Notes under the pieces: model-generated
Database searches by the model: none
What the model was told of the DNA's origin: nothing
Seen by the model: the letters and a program-made list of their open reading frames with translations, nothing else
Origin: Candidatus Polarisedimenticolia bacterium
GTDB taxonomy: Bacteria > Acidobacteriota > Polarisedimenticolia > Gp22-AA2
Direction of reading: 5' to 3'
DNA length: 53,829 nucleotides
Assembly (NCBI GenBank): GCA_036001465.1
Contig: DASYUH010000033.1
Coordinates: forward strand, 1-53,829
In this document: positions 12,214-20,933 of the stretch, piece by piece
Layout of the letters: each line of letters starts with the position of its first letter
Numbering within the stretch: the stretch's first letter is position 1
Program-made: the position numbers and the translations under genes

Positions 12214-13308
12214 ATGCGCCGGATCGGGCTGCCATCGCTGGTGCTGCTGTCGCTGTTCTCCCTCGGGCTCCCGTCGGACGTTCCTCCCGGACGGGCGCAG
12301 CCGACCCTGAGAAAGCTGACCTATCCCGGACGATCATGGTCCCTGGTCGTCGATCTGCCCGGATTCGAGTTCGAGGAGCGGGCCACCCGAAAGGATCTGA
12401 CGGGGATCCGCGTTTTCGGCGAGAACAAGCGAACGGGTGTGGTGCTCTCCATTTTTCTGGAGAAGGCCGAAGGCAAAGGGGGCGCAGAGACGTGCCGCGC
12501 CTTCTACTGGAGCCGCGCAAAACGAGCGACGCCTCGTCCGCAGGACGTTCGCTTCACCGAGCGGAAGAACATGGCCCTCGTCGAATACACCACCTCAGGA
12601 TCGCCGGGCGAGGCGGTCCGGATGGACAACGTGAGCACTTACATGTCACACGACGGAGTGTGGATCGAGACCCATCTGTCGAAGGACGGCCGCATGGCCA
12701 GGGACCGTGTGGTCTTCGACACCATCGTGGATTCGGCGCGCATCGTGGAGATGGGCCGGGACTCGCGGGCGGGATCCATCGCTGTCTCCGCCCCTATCCC
12801 TCCGCCGGAGCCGTTCTTTTTTCAGGCTCCGGGGAAGGAGTGGGGCGTCCTCATCGAGGCTCCCGGTGCTGTTTTCGAGATGACGCCGCTCTACGAATTC
12901 GACAGAACGGGTCACGAGATCACGCAGCAGCGAGTCACGGGGAATCAATGGAATGGGCGGATCGAGAAGACCGGCCTGGTCCTCTGGGTCGCCCTCGCGA
13001 CGGTCGATCGCATCGACGCGAACCAAGCCAGGGACCTCCTGTGGGAAACCTTCAAGCGCGGTGAGGCGGGCCAGATGACCGACATCACGCGCTTCGAGCG
13101 GGGCGAGTGGCCCATCGTGGAGTACCGAGTTCCGCTCGTCGACGGCAAGAGGGTGGATATCAAGAACACGCTCGCCTTCCTGGGGCGCGATGGAGTTGCA
13201 GGCATCATCATGATCTCCAAGGTGGACTATAGGCCGGAGGACGCCTCCGCCTTCGAGACGGTGATCGGATCCATCCGGATCGCGGAGCGCGCCCCTACTC
13301 CACCGTGA
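12214..13308 (+). CDS. Secreted protein of unknown function with two tandem related domains
   Basis: I do not recognise a family. It has 364 aa with a signal peptide (hydrophobic 7-19, cleavage near GRAQ). Residues 34-178 and 205-357 look like two copies of one domain: [11 protein letters not shown] matches [20 protein letters not shown] matches PIVEYRVPL; and the end [11 protein letters not shown] matches [11 protein letters not shown]. Both copies have a conserved hydrophobic beta pattern. ATG 12214 has GAGGTG 3 nt upstream. Its last 14 bases overlap the 3' end of the convergent glmS. Likely periplasmic or outer-membrane attached; function open. Confidence 0.8.
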   Translation: MRRIGLPSLVLLSLFSLGLPSDVPPGRAQPTLRKLTYPGRSWSLVVDLPGFEFEERATRKDLTGIRVFGENKRTGVVLSIFLEKAEGKGGAETCRAFYWSRAKRATPRPQDVRFTERKNMALVEYTTSGSPGEAVRMDNVSTYMSHDGVWIETHLSKDGRMARDRVVFDTIVDSARIVEMGRDSRAGSIAVSAPIPPPEPFFFQAPGKEWGVLIEAPGAVFEMTPLYEFDRTGHEITQQRVTGNQWNGRIEKTGLVLWVALATVDRIDANQARDLLWETFKRGEAGQMTDITRFERGEWPIVEYRVPLVDGKRVDIKNTLAFLGRDGVAGIIMISKVDYRPEDASAFETVIGSIRIAERAPTPP

Positions 13309-15133
13309 CGGACTTGGCCAGGTTGCGCGGCTGATCGACGTCGCAGCCGCGCCGCAGGGCGATGTGGTAGGCGAGGAGCTGGAGCGGGAGGACGGCCAGG
13401 ATCGGCGTCAGGAGGTCCGAGGTCCGCGGCACGGTGATGGTGCGATCGGCGCGGCGCGGCACCTCGTCGTTCCCTTCGTGGGTGACGGCGATGATCGCGC
13501 CGTCGCGCGCCCGGGCCTCCTCGAGGTTCGTCATCATCTTCTCGTAGAGCGTGTCGCCGAAGACCAGGGCGACCACCGGCAGGCTGCGATCGATGAGGGC
13601 GATCGGGCCGTGCTTCATCTCGCCGGCCGGGTACCCCTCGGCGTGGATGTAGGAGATCTCCTTCATCTTCAGGGCGCCTTCGAGGGCGATCGGGTAGTTG
13701 ATGCCGCGCCCGAGGTAGAGGAAGTCCGACGCCCGGTGGTAGTCCTTGGCGATCTCCTCGATCTCGGCGTCCTTCGCCAGGACCTGCTCGATCTGCGTCG
13801 GCAGGTGGAGCAGGTTCTTGATGTGCTCCTTCGATTCCTCGAGGGTGAGGGCGCCGCGGGCCACCCCCAGGTGCAGGGCCTGCAGGAACAGGGCCGCGAT
13901 CTGCCCCGTGAAGGCCTTGGTGGAGGCGACGCCGATCTCGGGGCCGGCGTGCGTGTAGATCACGCCCTGCGCCTCGCGGGTGATCATCGAGCCCACGACG
14001 TTGCAGATGGCGATCGTCTTGACGCCCCGGCCGCGCGCCTCGCGCTGGGCCGCCAGCGTGTCGGCCGTCTCGCCCGACTGGCTGATCACCTCGACCAGGT
14101 GGTCCTTCTCGAGGATCGGGTTCCGGTAGCGGAACTCGGAGGCGATGTCCACCTCCACGGGGAGCCGCGCCAGCCGCTCGATCAGGAACTTGCCGATCAG
14201 CGCCGCGTGCCAGGAGGTGCCGCAGGCGACCAGGTGGAGCTTCCGGCAGTTGCGGAACTCCTCCAGGGTGATCTCCATCTCGTCCAGGAAAATCTGGCCC
14301 GTGTCCTGCGAAACGCGGCCCAGAAGGGTATCGCGGATGGCGCGCGGCTGCTCGTAGATCTCCTTCAGCATGAAATGCTTGAAGCCGGCCTTCTCGGCCA
14401 TGATCGGGTCCCAGGTGATGCGCTGCACCCGCTTGCTGATCGGCTGGCCGGCCGGGTCGGTGATCACGATCCCCTGTTCGGTGATCACCGCGACCTCGTG
14501 GTCGTCGAGGAAGAAGACGTCGCGCGTGTGGTGCAGGATCGCCGGGACGTCGGAGGCGACGAAGTACTCGTCCTTGCCGAGGCCCACGACCAGGGGCGGC
14601 CCGTTGCGCACCGCCACGATCTTCATCGGGTCGTGCGCCGAGACCACGCAGAAGGCGTAGCTGCCCCCCAGGCGCGCGACGGCGCGCCGCACGCCGTCCT
14701 CCAGCGACACGTCGCCGCCCTTGCGGTACTCCTCGATCAGGTGGGCGATCACTTCGGTGTCGGTCTCGGTCTTGAGGTGGTGGCCCTGGGCCGCGAGCTC
14801 CCGTTTCAGGTCCTTGTAATTCTCGATGATGCCGTTGTGCACCACCACGAGGTTGCCGGTGCAGTCGCGATGCGGGTGGGCGTTCTCCTCGGTCGGACGG
14901 CCATGGGTGGCCCATCGGGTGTGGCCGATACCGAAGGATCCCTCCAGGTTGACCAGGCGGAGGTTCTCCTCGAGGTCGCGGAGCTTCCCCGCGCTGCGCA
15001 CGACCTGGATGGCGCCGTGGTTGATGACGGCGATGCCGGCGGAGTCGTAGCCCCGGTATTCGAGCCGCCGCAAACCGTCCAGAAGGACGGTGCTGACCTT
15101 CTTCTGCCCGACGTACCCGACGATGCCGCACAT
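13295..15133 (-). CDS. glmS: Glutamine-fructose-6-phosphate aminotransferase (isomerizing)
   Basis: Makes glucosamine-6-phosphate from fructose-6-phosphate and glutamine, the entry to UDP-GlcNAc for wall and LPS. The 612-aa protein begins MCGIVGYVG, with the catalytic Cys2 of the Ntn amidotransferase domain (1-~240), then two SIS sugar-isomerase domains (about 290-430 and 460-600) with [21 protein letters not shown] and the C-terminal [13 protein letters not shown] characteristic of GlmS. It lies 91 nt downstream of glmU on the same strand but has its own promoter close to the ATG. The leader is far too short for a glmS ribozyme. Confidence 0.97.
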   Translation of the reverse strand: MCGIVGYVGQKKVSTVLLDGLRRLEYRGYDSAGIAVINHGAIQVVRSAGKLRDLEENLRLVNLEGSFGIGHTRWATHGRPTEENAHPHRDCTGNLVVVHNGIIENYKDLKRELAAQGHHLKTETDTEVIAHLIEEYRKGGDVSLEDGVRRAVARLGGSYAFCVVSAHDPMKIVAVRNGPPLVVGLGKDEYFVASDVPAILHHTRDVFFLDDHEVAVITEQGIVITDPAGQPISKRVQRITWDPIMAEKAGFKHFMLKEIYEQPRAIRDTLLGRVSQDTGQIFLDEMEITLEEFRNCRKLHLVACGTSWHAALIGKFLIERLARLPVEVDIASEFRYRNPILEKDHLVEVISQSGETADTLAAQREARGRGVKTIAICNVVGSMITREAQGVIYTHAGPEIGVASTKAFTGQIAALFLQALHLGVARGALTLEESKEHIKNLLHLPTQIEQVLAKDAEIEEIAKDYHRASDFLYLGRGINYPIALEGALKMKEISYIHAEGYPAGEMKHGPIALIDRSLPVVALVFGDTLYEKMMTNLEEARARDGAIIAVTHEGNDEVPRRADRTITVPRTSDLLTPILAVLPLQLLAYHIALRRGCDVDQPRNLAKSVTVE

Positions 15134-15143
15134 GACGGGCTCG

Positions 15144-15173
15144 AATATACGGCATCCGGAGCCCGGACGCCAA
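15144..15173 (-). promoter_or_regulatory. Promoter for glmS with almost no leader
   Basis: On the minus strand -35 TTGGCG (15168-15173) and -10 TATATT (15144-15149) are 18 nt apart. The predicted start is about 4 nt before the glmS ATG, and no Shine-Dalgarno is visible, so the mRNA is probably leaderless or nearly so. Confidence 0.55.
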
Positions 15174-15224
15174 ACGGGGGGTGAATGGGGCGGCGGGACG
15201 GCCTGGGGACCGGCTCCCGGAAGG

Positions 15225-17084
15225 CTAGTCCGATCGCCCGCCCTTGCTCTTGTGGCCCTTCCGCCGCGCCTGGGGGCCGAACCTCTTCACCCAGTCCTCC
15301 TTCACCACCTGCTCGGCGCGCGAGACGGCCAGGGCATACGGGGGGACGTCTTTCGTGATGGTCGAACCGGCGCCGATGAAGGCGCCCTTGCGGATTCGCA
15401 CCGGGGCGACGAGCTGCGTGTCGCTGCCGACGAACACCTCGTCCTCGATGACGGTGCGCAGCTTCGAGACCCCGTCGAAATTGCAGGTGATCGTTCCGGC
15501 GCCGATGTTGGCCTTGCGGCCGACCTCGGCGTCCCCCAGATAGGTGAGGTGGTTGGCCTTGCTCCCGGTCGCCATGCGGGTCTTCTTGATCTCCACGAAG
15601 TTGCCGACGCGCACGTCCTCCTCGAGCTGGGTCTCGGGACGGAGGTGGGCGAACGGGCCGATCCGGCAGCCGCGCCCGATTCTCGACTGGGCGATGACGC
15701 AGTACGGAAGGATCGCGGTGCCGTCGCCGACGACCGAATCGGCGATGCGCGTGCCGGTTCCGATCACCACACCGCGCCCGATCTCCGTGGCCCCCAGGAG
15801 CATGACCCCGGGCTCGATGATCGTGTCCGGGCCCACTTTGACCTCCACGTCGATGTAGGCGGTCACGGGATCGAGGATGGTCACCCCCTCCTGCATCAGG
15901 GCGGCCGACTTGCGCCGGTGCAGGGCCCGGACGGCCGCCGCCAGCTCGCGCCGATCATTGACCCCCAGCACCTCTTCGGGATCGGGATGGCGGTAGGCGG
16001 CCACCTTGTGGCCGTCGCGCCGCAGGATCTCGACGAGGTCGGTCAGGTAGATCTCCTTCTTCGCATTGTCGGCCCGCGCGCGCTTCAACGGGTCCCACAG
16101 CCACTGGGCGTCGGAGCAGTAGATGCCGCAGTTGATCTCCCGCGTGGCCTTCTCCTCCGTCGTGGCGTCCGACTCCTCCACGATGCGCGACACGTCCCCG
16201 CTGTAGGTGCGCATGACCCGTCCGTACCCCTTCGGGTCGGAGACGACGGTGGTCAAAAGGCTCAGCGGCGCTCCGGAGGCGCGATGGAAGTCGAGGAACC
16301 CTTTCAGCGTGTCGGGGCGGAGGGCCGGCAGGTCGCCGTTGAGGATCAGGACGTCCCCTTCGTAACCGAGAAGCTGCGATTCCGCCGACAGGACGGCGTG
16401 CCCGGTGCCGAGCTGCGCGTTCTGATAGGCGAAGCCGATCCGCTTGTCCCCCTCGCCCACGGCGCGCCGCACCTCGTCCGCCTGGTTGCCCACGACGACG
16501 ACGGTGCGCGCCATGCCCGCCGCCTTCGCCGCCTCGACCACGTGCCGGACCATGGGCCGGCCGGCCACGGCGTGGACGAGCTTGGAGGACTCCGACAGCA
16601 TGCGCTTCCCGAGCCCGGCGGCGAGAACCATGGCGCACACGTCGCGACGGCGCGCGGCAACGGCCGGCCGGCGCACGTGGCGCCCCGTCAGAGCGGCCGC
16701 GCCGCCGGCGGCCGCGGCGCCGCGAAGAAAGGCCGAGCCCTGGATCGGCTTCCCCGGCACGCCGCCGGGCGCGGCGGCCGGACGGACCGCGTTCATGCTG
16801 TTCCGGATGGAGCCCGAGGGCCCATTTCCCTGGCTCCCGGGGTGCAGGGGACGGACCCCGGCAGGCAACGGTCTTGCCGACACGGAGGCAGGGAGGATGA
16901 CCTGGCCGGGCCTCGGCGCCGACGCCCGCAGGGAGGTGACCAGGATTGCGGCGGGGCCGGGGGCTGCCGCGGGTCGTTTGCTGCGGGCCGATTTCCGGGA
17001 GGGGCGCGCCGCCCGGGACCGCCGACGTGACGGCGGCCGCGCCTTCTTCCGGCCGGGCCGTGCTTTCCTGCGCTTCATACCCAT
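15225..17084 (-). CDS. glmU: Bifunctional GlmU (GlcNAc-1-P uridylyltransferase / GlcN-1-P acetyltransferase) with long basic N-terminal extension
   Basis: Last two steps of UDP-GlcNAc synthesis. The uridylyltransferase domain starts near residue 150 with [13 protein letters not shown] (family motif LAAGxGTRM), continues with [10 protein letters not shown], and is followed by a left-handed beta-helix of hexapeptide repeats (about 390-590) with [19 protein letters not shown] and [13 protein letters not shown]. The core has the usual size of about 460 aa. In front are about 150 extra residues: a Lys/Arg/Pro/Ala-rich stretch (1-45), then a low-complexity linker. No ribosome site was seen at inner starts (ATG near 16797, GTG near 16640), and the ATG 17084 is 26 nt after the TPR gene stop, so I keep the long form with caution. 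Confidence 0.88.
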   Translation of the reverse strand: MGMKRRKARPGRKKARPPSRRRSRAARPSRKSARSKRPAAAPGPAAILVTSLRASAPRPGQVILPASVSARPLPAGVRPLHPGSQGNGPSGSIRNSMNAVRPAAAPGGVPGKPIQGSAFLRGAAAAGGAAALTGRHVRRPAVAARRRDVCAMVLAAGLGKRMLSESSKLVHAVAGRPMVRHVVEAAKAAGMARTVVVVGNQADEVRRAVGEGDKRIGFAYQNAQLGTGHAVLSAESQLLGYEGDVLILNGDLPALRPDTLKGFLDFHRASGAPLSLLTTVVSDPKGYGRVMRTYSGDVSRIVEESDATTEEKATREINCGIYCSDAQWLWDPLKRARADNAKKEIYLTDLVEILRRDGHKVAAYRHPDPEEVLGVNDRRELAAAVRALHRRKSAALMQEGVTILDPVTAYIDVEVKVGPDTIIEPGVMLLGATEIGRGVVIGTGTRIADSVVGDGTAILPYCVIAQSRIGRGCRIGPFAHLRPETQLEEDVRVGNFVEIKKTRMATGSKANHLTYLGDAEVGRKANIGAGTITCNFDGVSKLRTVIEDEVFVGSDTQLVAPVRIRKGAFIGAGSTITKDVPPYALAVSRAEQVVKEDWVKRFGPQARRKGHKSKGGRSD

Positions 17085-17110
17085 CCCTGGCCTGCGTCCC
17101 CCGGGGACCG

Positions 17111-17662
17111 CTACATCTCTTCCGGATGGATCAGGTTCTGGAAGTTCTCATCGTCACGCAACTGCTCGAAATCCGGATCGTTGCGCGCGTGGATGCGGTT
17201 CGTGATGTTCAGCTCGATCGCCTCTTTCAGGTGCTCCAGGGCCTCACGGCGCTCCCCTTTCTGCGCGAGCGTGGAGGCCAGGACGTAGTGCACCTTCTCG
17301 TCCTTGGGGCTGGTCTGCAGGGCGCGCTCCAGGAGCTTCACCGCCTCCTCGTAATTCGCCTCGTTCGCCTTCATGACTCCGTAATAGAAGTAATCCTCCG
17401 GCTTGCGCGGCTGCGGCTCTCGCCGGTCGGCCATGCCGTTGCAGATCCGGACGTACACCTGGGCCCGGTCGGTGAGCTCCTTCTCCTGCGGGAAGCCGGT
17501 GACCACCGCCTGGAAGTGCTCCAGCGCCTCGGGGTAGCTCTGCTTCTGCAGAAGGGAGACGCCCCGCTCGAACTCCTTGATCGCCTTCTCATGGATCATC
17601 CACGTGTTCGTGGGGGTCGTCCCCGCCGCCTTGTTGCTCTTCTTCGCTGCTGCCTTCTTCAT
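17111..17662 (-). CDS. Tetratricopeptide-repeat protein, 183 aa
   Basis: Cytoplasmic scaffold-type protein; partner unknown. After a Lys/Ala-rich start (MKKAAAKKSNKAAG) there are TPR-like helical pairs at about 25-58 (FERGVSLLQKQSYPEALEHF), 87-121 (YYGVMKANEANYEEAVKLLE) and 122-155 (VHYVLASTLAQKGERREALE). The C-terminus DPDFEQLRDDENFQNLI resembles the closing helix seen in many bacterial TPR proteins. No signal peptide. It is probably the first gene of a TPR-glmU-glmS transcript (26 nt to glmU) and is divergent from folK. Confidence 0.85.
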   Translation of the reverse strand: MKKAAAKKSNKAAGTTPTNTWMIHEKAIKEFERGVSLLQKQSYPEALEHFQAVVTGFPQEKELTDRAQVYVRICNGMADRREPQPRKPEDYFYYGVMKANEANYEEAVKLLERALQTSPKDEKVHYVLASTLAQKGERREALEHLKEAIELNITNRIHARNDPDFEQLRDDENFQNLIHPEEM

Positions 17663-17823
17663 CGTGTTGCCCCGCCCCTCCCGGGATCGTCCCGGATGGA
17701 AGGCCGCAAGTGGTTCGCGGCCGGTGGAAAAAAGATGTCCTCGAATGAGGGAAAAATGATTGGCGAAATAGGGATGCTAGCAAATGCTATCTTTATGTGT
17801 CAACGCACGTTCGGAGCCCGCGC

Positions 17824-18315
17824 ATGGCCGCAAGGGGTGTGTTCATCGGGTTGGGGTCGAATATCGGCGATCGCCGTGCCCACCTGGACCGGGCCCGGAA
17901 TGCCCTGGGGAAGGCGGGACTCAAGGTTTCGCAGCAGTCCTCGCTCTATCGCACGGATCCAGTGGAAGTTGTTGACCAGGAAGAGTTTATCAATCAAGTG
18001 GTCGGATGCGAAACGGGCCTGGGGCCGGAGGCCATCCTGGAGGTCTGCCTGGCAGTCGAGCGATCGATGGGGCGGGTCCGGACCCGGGACAAGGGGCCGC
18101 GGGTGATCGACCTTGACCTTCTCCTCTCCGGGAACGATATCCGATCCGGGGTGGCCCTTCAGGTGCCCCACCCCCGGATGCACCTGCGGCGTTTCGTTCT
18201 CGTGCCGCTGGCGGAGATCTCCCCGGGGGCCTGGCACCCCGTCCTCAACCTGACGGCGGCGGAATTGCTCGCGAAGTGCCCCGATCGATCCCGCGTGGAA
18301 CGGGTGCTGCTATAA
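17824..18315 (+). CDS. folK: 2-amino-4-hydroxy-6-hydroxymethyldihydropteridine pyrophosphokinase
   Basis: Transfers pyrophosphate from ATP to the pterin in folate synthesis. 163 aa with FIGLGSNIGDR (about 6-16), YRTDPVEV...FINQV and the RxKGPRVIDLDLLL metal/ATP motif, then VPHPRMHLRRFVLVPLAEI. I chose ATG 17824 with GGAG 7 nt upstream; a GTG at 17797 in frame would add nine residues. Its stop codon TAA lies inside the TATAAT promoter of the next gene. folK next to a deoxynucleoside kinase is a recurring pairing, in some bacteria as a fusion. Confidence 0.95.
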   Translation: MAARGVFIGLGSNIGDRRAHLDRARNALGKAGLKVSQQSSLYRTDPVEVVDQEEFINQVVGCETGLGPEAILEVCLAVERSMGRVRTRDKGPRVIDLDLLLSGNDIRSGVALQVPHPRMHLRRFVLVPLAEISPGAWHPVLNLTAAELLAKCPDRSRVERVLL

Positions 18316-18316
18316 T
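18311..18316 (+). promoter_or_regulatory. -10 element overlapping the folK stop codon
   Basis: A perfect TATAAT contains the folK TAA stop. It would drive the deoxynucleoside kinase from a start near 18323, with TAAGG just before the ATG at 18343. No clear -35. Confidence 0.5.
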
Positions 18317-18342
18317 GCGCGGCTCTCTTCGGAAGATTAAGG

Positions 18343-19002
18343 ATGAATTTCAAGTTCATCGCGGTCGAGGGCCCGATCGGCGTCGGCAAGACGAGTCTTG
18401 TCGATCTGCTGGTGGAGCGCTTCGAGGCGGCCCGCATCCTGGAGAAGGTCGAGAACCCGTTTCTCAACGACTTCTACCAGGATCGCCCGGGCGCCGCCTT
18501 CCAATGCCAGCTCTTCTTTCTCCTGAATCGCTTCCGCCAGCAGCAGGAGCTGGCGCAGGGGAGCCTGTTCCAGAAGACCCTGATCTGCGACTACATCTTC
18601 GCCAAGGACAAGATCTTCGCCTACCTCAACCTGGACGACTCGGAGCTGATGCTGTACGAGAAGCTCTACGGCGTCCTCGAGCCGCAGGTGCCGCACCCCG
18701 ACCTGGTGATCTACCTGCAGGCCCGGGATGCCGTGCTGATGGAGCGCATCCGCTCCCGGCACCGGAACTACGAACGGGAGATCTCGGAGACCTACGTCGC
18801 CGAGCTGAATCGCGCGTACAATTACTTCTTCTTTCACTACAACAGGACCCCGCTCCTGGTCATCGACACGTCGGAGATCGACTTCGTGAAGAGCCGGGAG
18901 GACCTGGAGGAGCTGTTCCGGCAGATCGACACGATGCAGAAGGGCGTGCAGTACTACATCCCGCTCGGATCCGCGAAAGGACCGGGACTGGCACGCGCGT
19001 AG
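18343..19002 (+). CDS. Deoxynucleoside kinase (dGK/dAK family)
   Basis: Phosphorylates deoxynucleosides in the salvage pathway. 219 aa with the P-loop GPIGVGKT at 10-17, the CDYIFAKDKIF segment that in this family carries the DRS-like catalytic region (here CDYIFAKD), the LID arginines RIRSRHRNYE (about 145-155), and the YNYFFFHYNRTPLLVIDTSEIDF ending. Substrate choice between dG, dA and dC cannot be read from sequence by eye. It follows folK with a 27-nt gap. Confidence 0.9.
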   Translation: MNFKFIAVEGPIGVGKTSLVDLLVERFEAARILEKVENPFLNDFYQDRPGAAFQCQLFFLLNRFRQQQELAQGSLFQKTLICDYIFAKDKIFAYLNLDDSELMLYEKLYGVLEPQVPHPDLVIYLQARDAVLMERIRSRHRNYEREISETYVAELNRAYNYFFFHYNRTPLLVIDTSEIDFVKSREDLEELFRQIDTMQKGVQYYIPLGSAKGPGLARA

Positions 19003-19084
19003 GACCGCGCGTCCTTCTGATCGCAGGCGCTTAACCCGTTCCCTCTACCGGCCGTGTCCGTGCCGGAGGGGAGAAGGAGGTCCG

Positions 19085-19993
19085 ATGAACCGCCCGCCCA
19101 GGGCCCCGGCCATGCAGGGGCCGTCCGCGTCTTCCGAAAAAAAAGTGACCGTGCCGGAGCTGCGCGCCGCCAGGAGCGCCGGCCGCCGCATCGTCATGCT
19201 GACCGCCTACGACTACCCGACCGCCCGGATCCTCGAGGCCGCCGGCGTCGACATCCTCCTGGTAGGGGACAGCCTGGGGAACAACGTCCTCGGGTACGAA
19301 AGCACCCTGCCGGTCACCATGGAGGAGATGCTGCACCATACGCGCGCGGTGACGCGGGCGGCGCGGCGCGCCCTGGTCGTCTCCGACATGCCGTACCTGT
19401 CGTTCCAGACCGGCCGGCGGGACGCCATCAGGAACGCCGGCCGCTTCCTGAAGGAGGGGGGGGCGGCGGCCGTCAAGATCGAAGGCGGCCGCAGGCGCGC
19501 CCCCCTGGTCAGGGCTTTCCTCGACGCCGAAATCCCCGTCATGGGGCACATCGGCCTCACCCCTCAGTCGGTCCATCTGATGGGGGGCTACCGGGTGCAG
19601 GGGAAGAAGGCCGACCAGGCCCGCGCCCTCGTGGAGGACGCCGTGGCGCTCGAGGAGGCGGGGGCCTTCTCCCTGGTCCTCGAGGGGATGCCCGAATCGG
19701 TGGGCCGCATGGTGACCGAGGCGGTCGGCATCCCGACGATCGGAATCGGCGCGGGGCGCTTCTGCGACGGCCAGGTCCTGGTGATTCACGACATGCTCGG
19801 ACTGGGAGAGGCGCCTCCGCCCCGGTTCGCGCGCCGTTACGCGGAGATCGGGCGGGAGATCGAAGATGCGGCGCGCCGCTTCATCGCGGACGTCCGGGCG
19901 GGCTCGTTTCCATCCGAGGCGGAGATCTACACCTCCCCGGAGGCCCTGGCGTCGGCGCGCGGGGCGGGACCCGGCACCCGGACAGGCTCCTAG
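19085..19993 (+). CDS. panB: 3-methyl-2-oxobutanoate hydroxymethyltransferase
   Basis: First committed step of pantothenate synthesis, using methylene-THF. 302 aa, slightly longer than usual because of a 20-residue Pro/Ala N-terminus and a Gly-rich tail. Conserved blocks: MLTAYDYPTARILEAAGVDILLVGDSLG (metal Asp), the catalytic Lys/Glu region VKIEGG, GHIGLTPQSV, and EGMPE with the catalytic Glu. GGAGAAGGAGG lies before ATG 19085. panC follows 4 nt after the TAG. The last codons and stop (19978-19993) read, on the minus strand, like the first half of the 3'-end repeat. Confidence 0.96.
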   Translation: MNRPPRAPAMQGPSASSEKKVTVPELRAARSAGRRIVMLTAYDYPTARILEAAGVDILLVGDSLGNNVLGYESTLPVTMEEMLHHTRAVTRAARRALVVSDMPYLSFQTGRRDAIRNAGRFLKEGGAAAVKIEGGRRRAPLVRAFLDAEIPVMGHIGLTPQSVHLMGGYRVQGKKADQARALVEDAVALEEAGAFSLVLEGMPESVGRMVTEAVGIPTIGIGAGRFCDGQVLVIHDMLGLGEAPPPRFARRYAEIGREIEDAARRFIADVRAGSFPSEAEIYTSPEALASARGAGPGTRTGS

Positions 19994-19997
19994 GCCG

Positions 19998-20837
19998 ATG
20001 CAGGTGATCGTCACCGCGCAGGCGATGCAGGCCTGGTCGCGCGCCGCGCGCGGGGCCGGGAAGCGGATCGGCCTGGTGCCGACCATGGGTGCTCTTCACC
20101 GGGGGCACCTGTCGCTCATCGAAAGGGCCCGGGCCGAATGCGGCGCCGTCGTCGTGTCGATCTACGTCAACCCGTTCCAGTTCGGCCCGGGGGAAGACTT
20201 CCGGGCCTACCCGCGCGATCCGGAGAAGGACGCCGCGATGGCGAGAACGGCCGGATGCGACGCCCTGTTCATTCCGCCGGACGAGGAGGTCCATCCTCCC
20301 GGCCACCGGACGTTCGTGGAGGTCCAGGGGATGCAGGACGTTCTCTGCGGCCGCAGCCGCCCCGGGCACTTCCGCGGCGTGGCGACGGTGGTGGCCAAGC
20401 TGTTCGCCATCGTGCGGCCGGACGCCGCCTACTTCGGTGAAAAGGATGCGCAGCAGGTGCGCATCCTCCGGAGGATGGAGCGCGATCTTAAAATGGGGGT
20501 CGAGATCGTCTCGTGCCCCATCGTGCGGGAAGAGGACGGCCTGGCCCTGTCGTCCCGCAACGCCTATCTGACCCTCGCCGAGCGCCGGGCCGCGCCGGTG
20601 CTCTATCGGGCGCTTCGCGCCGCGGCCGATCGCGCCCGCGCCGGCGAGACCGACGCCGCGCGCCTCGTCGCCCTGGTGCGCGACACCATCTCCTCCGAGC
20701 CGCTCGCCCGCCTCGACTACGCCGAGGCCGTGGACGGCGAGACGTTGGAACCGGCGACGGCCGCCGTCCCGGGCACGCTCCTGGCCGTCGCGGCCTGGTT
20801 CGGCCACGCCCGGCTGATCGACAACATCAGTTTCTAA
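19998..20837 (+). CDS. panC: Pantothenate synthetase
   Basis: ATP-dependent ligation of pantoate and beta-alanine. 279 aa from ATG 19998. It shows the nucleotidyltransferase HIGH-type motif HRGH in PTMGALHRGHLSLIERA (about 26-42), GPGEDFRAYPRD, GEKDAQQ and the KMSKS-like ALSSRNAYL. The gene is 4 nt after panB, so the pair is one transcript. A start in another register upstream (19866) is inside panB and not supported. Confidence 0.96.
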   Translation: MQVIVTAQAMQAWSRAARGAGKRIGLVPTMGALHRGHLSLIERARAECGAVVVSIYVNPFQFGPGEDFRAYPRDPEKDAAMARTAGCDALFIPPDEEVHPPGHRTFVEVQGMQDVLCGRSRPGHFRGVATVVAKLFAIVRPDAAYFGEKDAQQVRILRRMERDLKMGVEIVSCPIVREEDGLALSSRNAYLTLAERRAAPVLYRALRAAADRARAGETDAARLVALVRDTISSEPLARLDYAEAVDGETLEPATAAVPGTLLAVAAWFGHARLIDNISF

Positions 20838-20852
20838 ACGCCCGTTCAGTCG

Positions 20853-20887
20853 TTGACAGGTTCCCTGGATCGTCGTACGTTCCAGGG
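20853..20887 (+). promoter_or_regulatory. Promoter with overlapping palindrome before the lysyl-oxidase gene
   Basis: -35 TTGACA (20853-20858), 17-nt spacer, -10 TACGTT (20876-20881). A perfect inverted repeat CCCTGGA (20863-20869) / TCCAGGG (20881-20887) spans the spacer and start region, the position expected for a repressor site. The gene also has GAGGAG before its ATG. Confidence 0.65.
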
Positions 20888-20933
20888 CATCGCCGCATTC
20901 CTGCGCCGTCGCGCGCCCTCGAGGAGTGTTCCC

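Noticed and set aside
13364-15184. 606-aa plus-strand frame
   Set aside because: Shadow of glmS.
15134-15224. glmS ribozyme/riboswitch
   Set aside because: The gap between glmU and glmS is only 91 nt and the -10 is about 10 nt from the ATG, leaving no room for the ribozyme.
19978-19993. Seventh copy of the 3'-end repeat in panB
   Set aside because: Only the first 14 bases match and it is antisense to panB, so it may be chance; listed only as a note.
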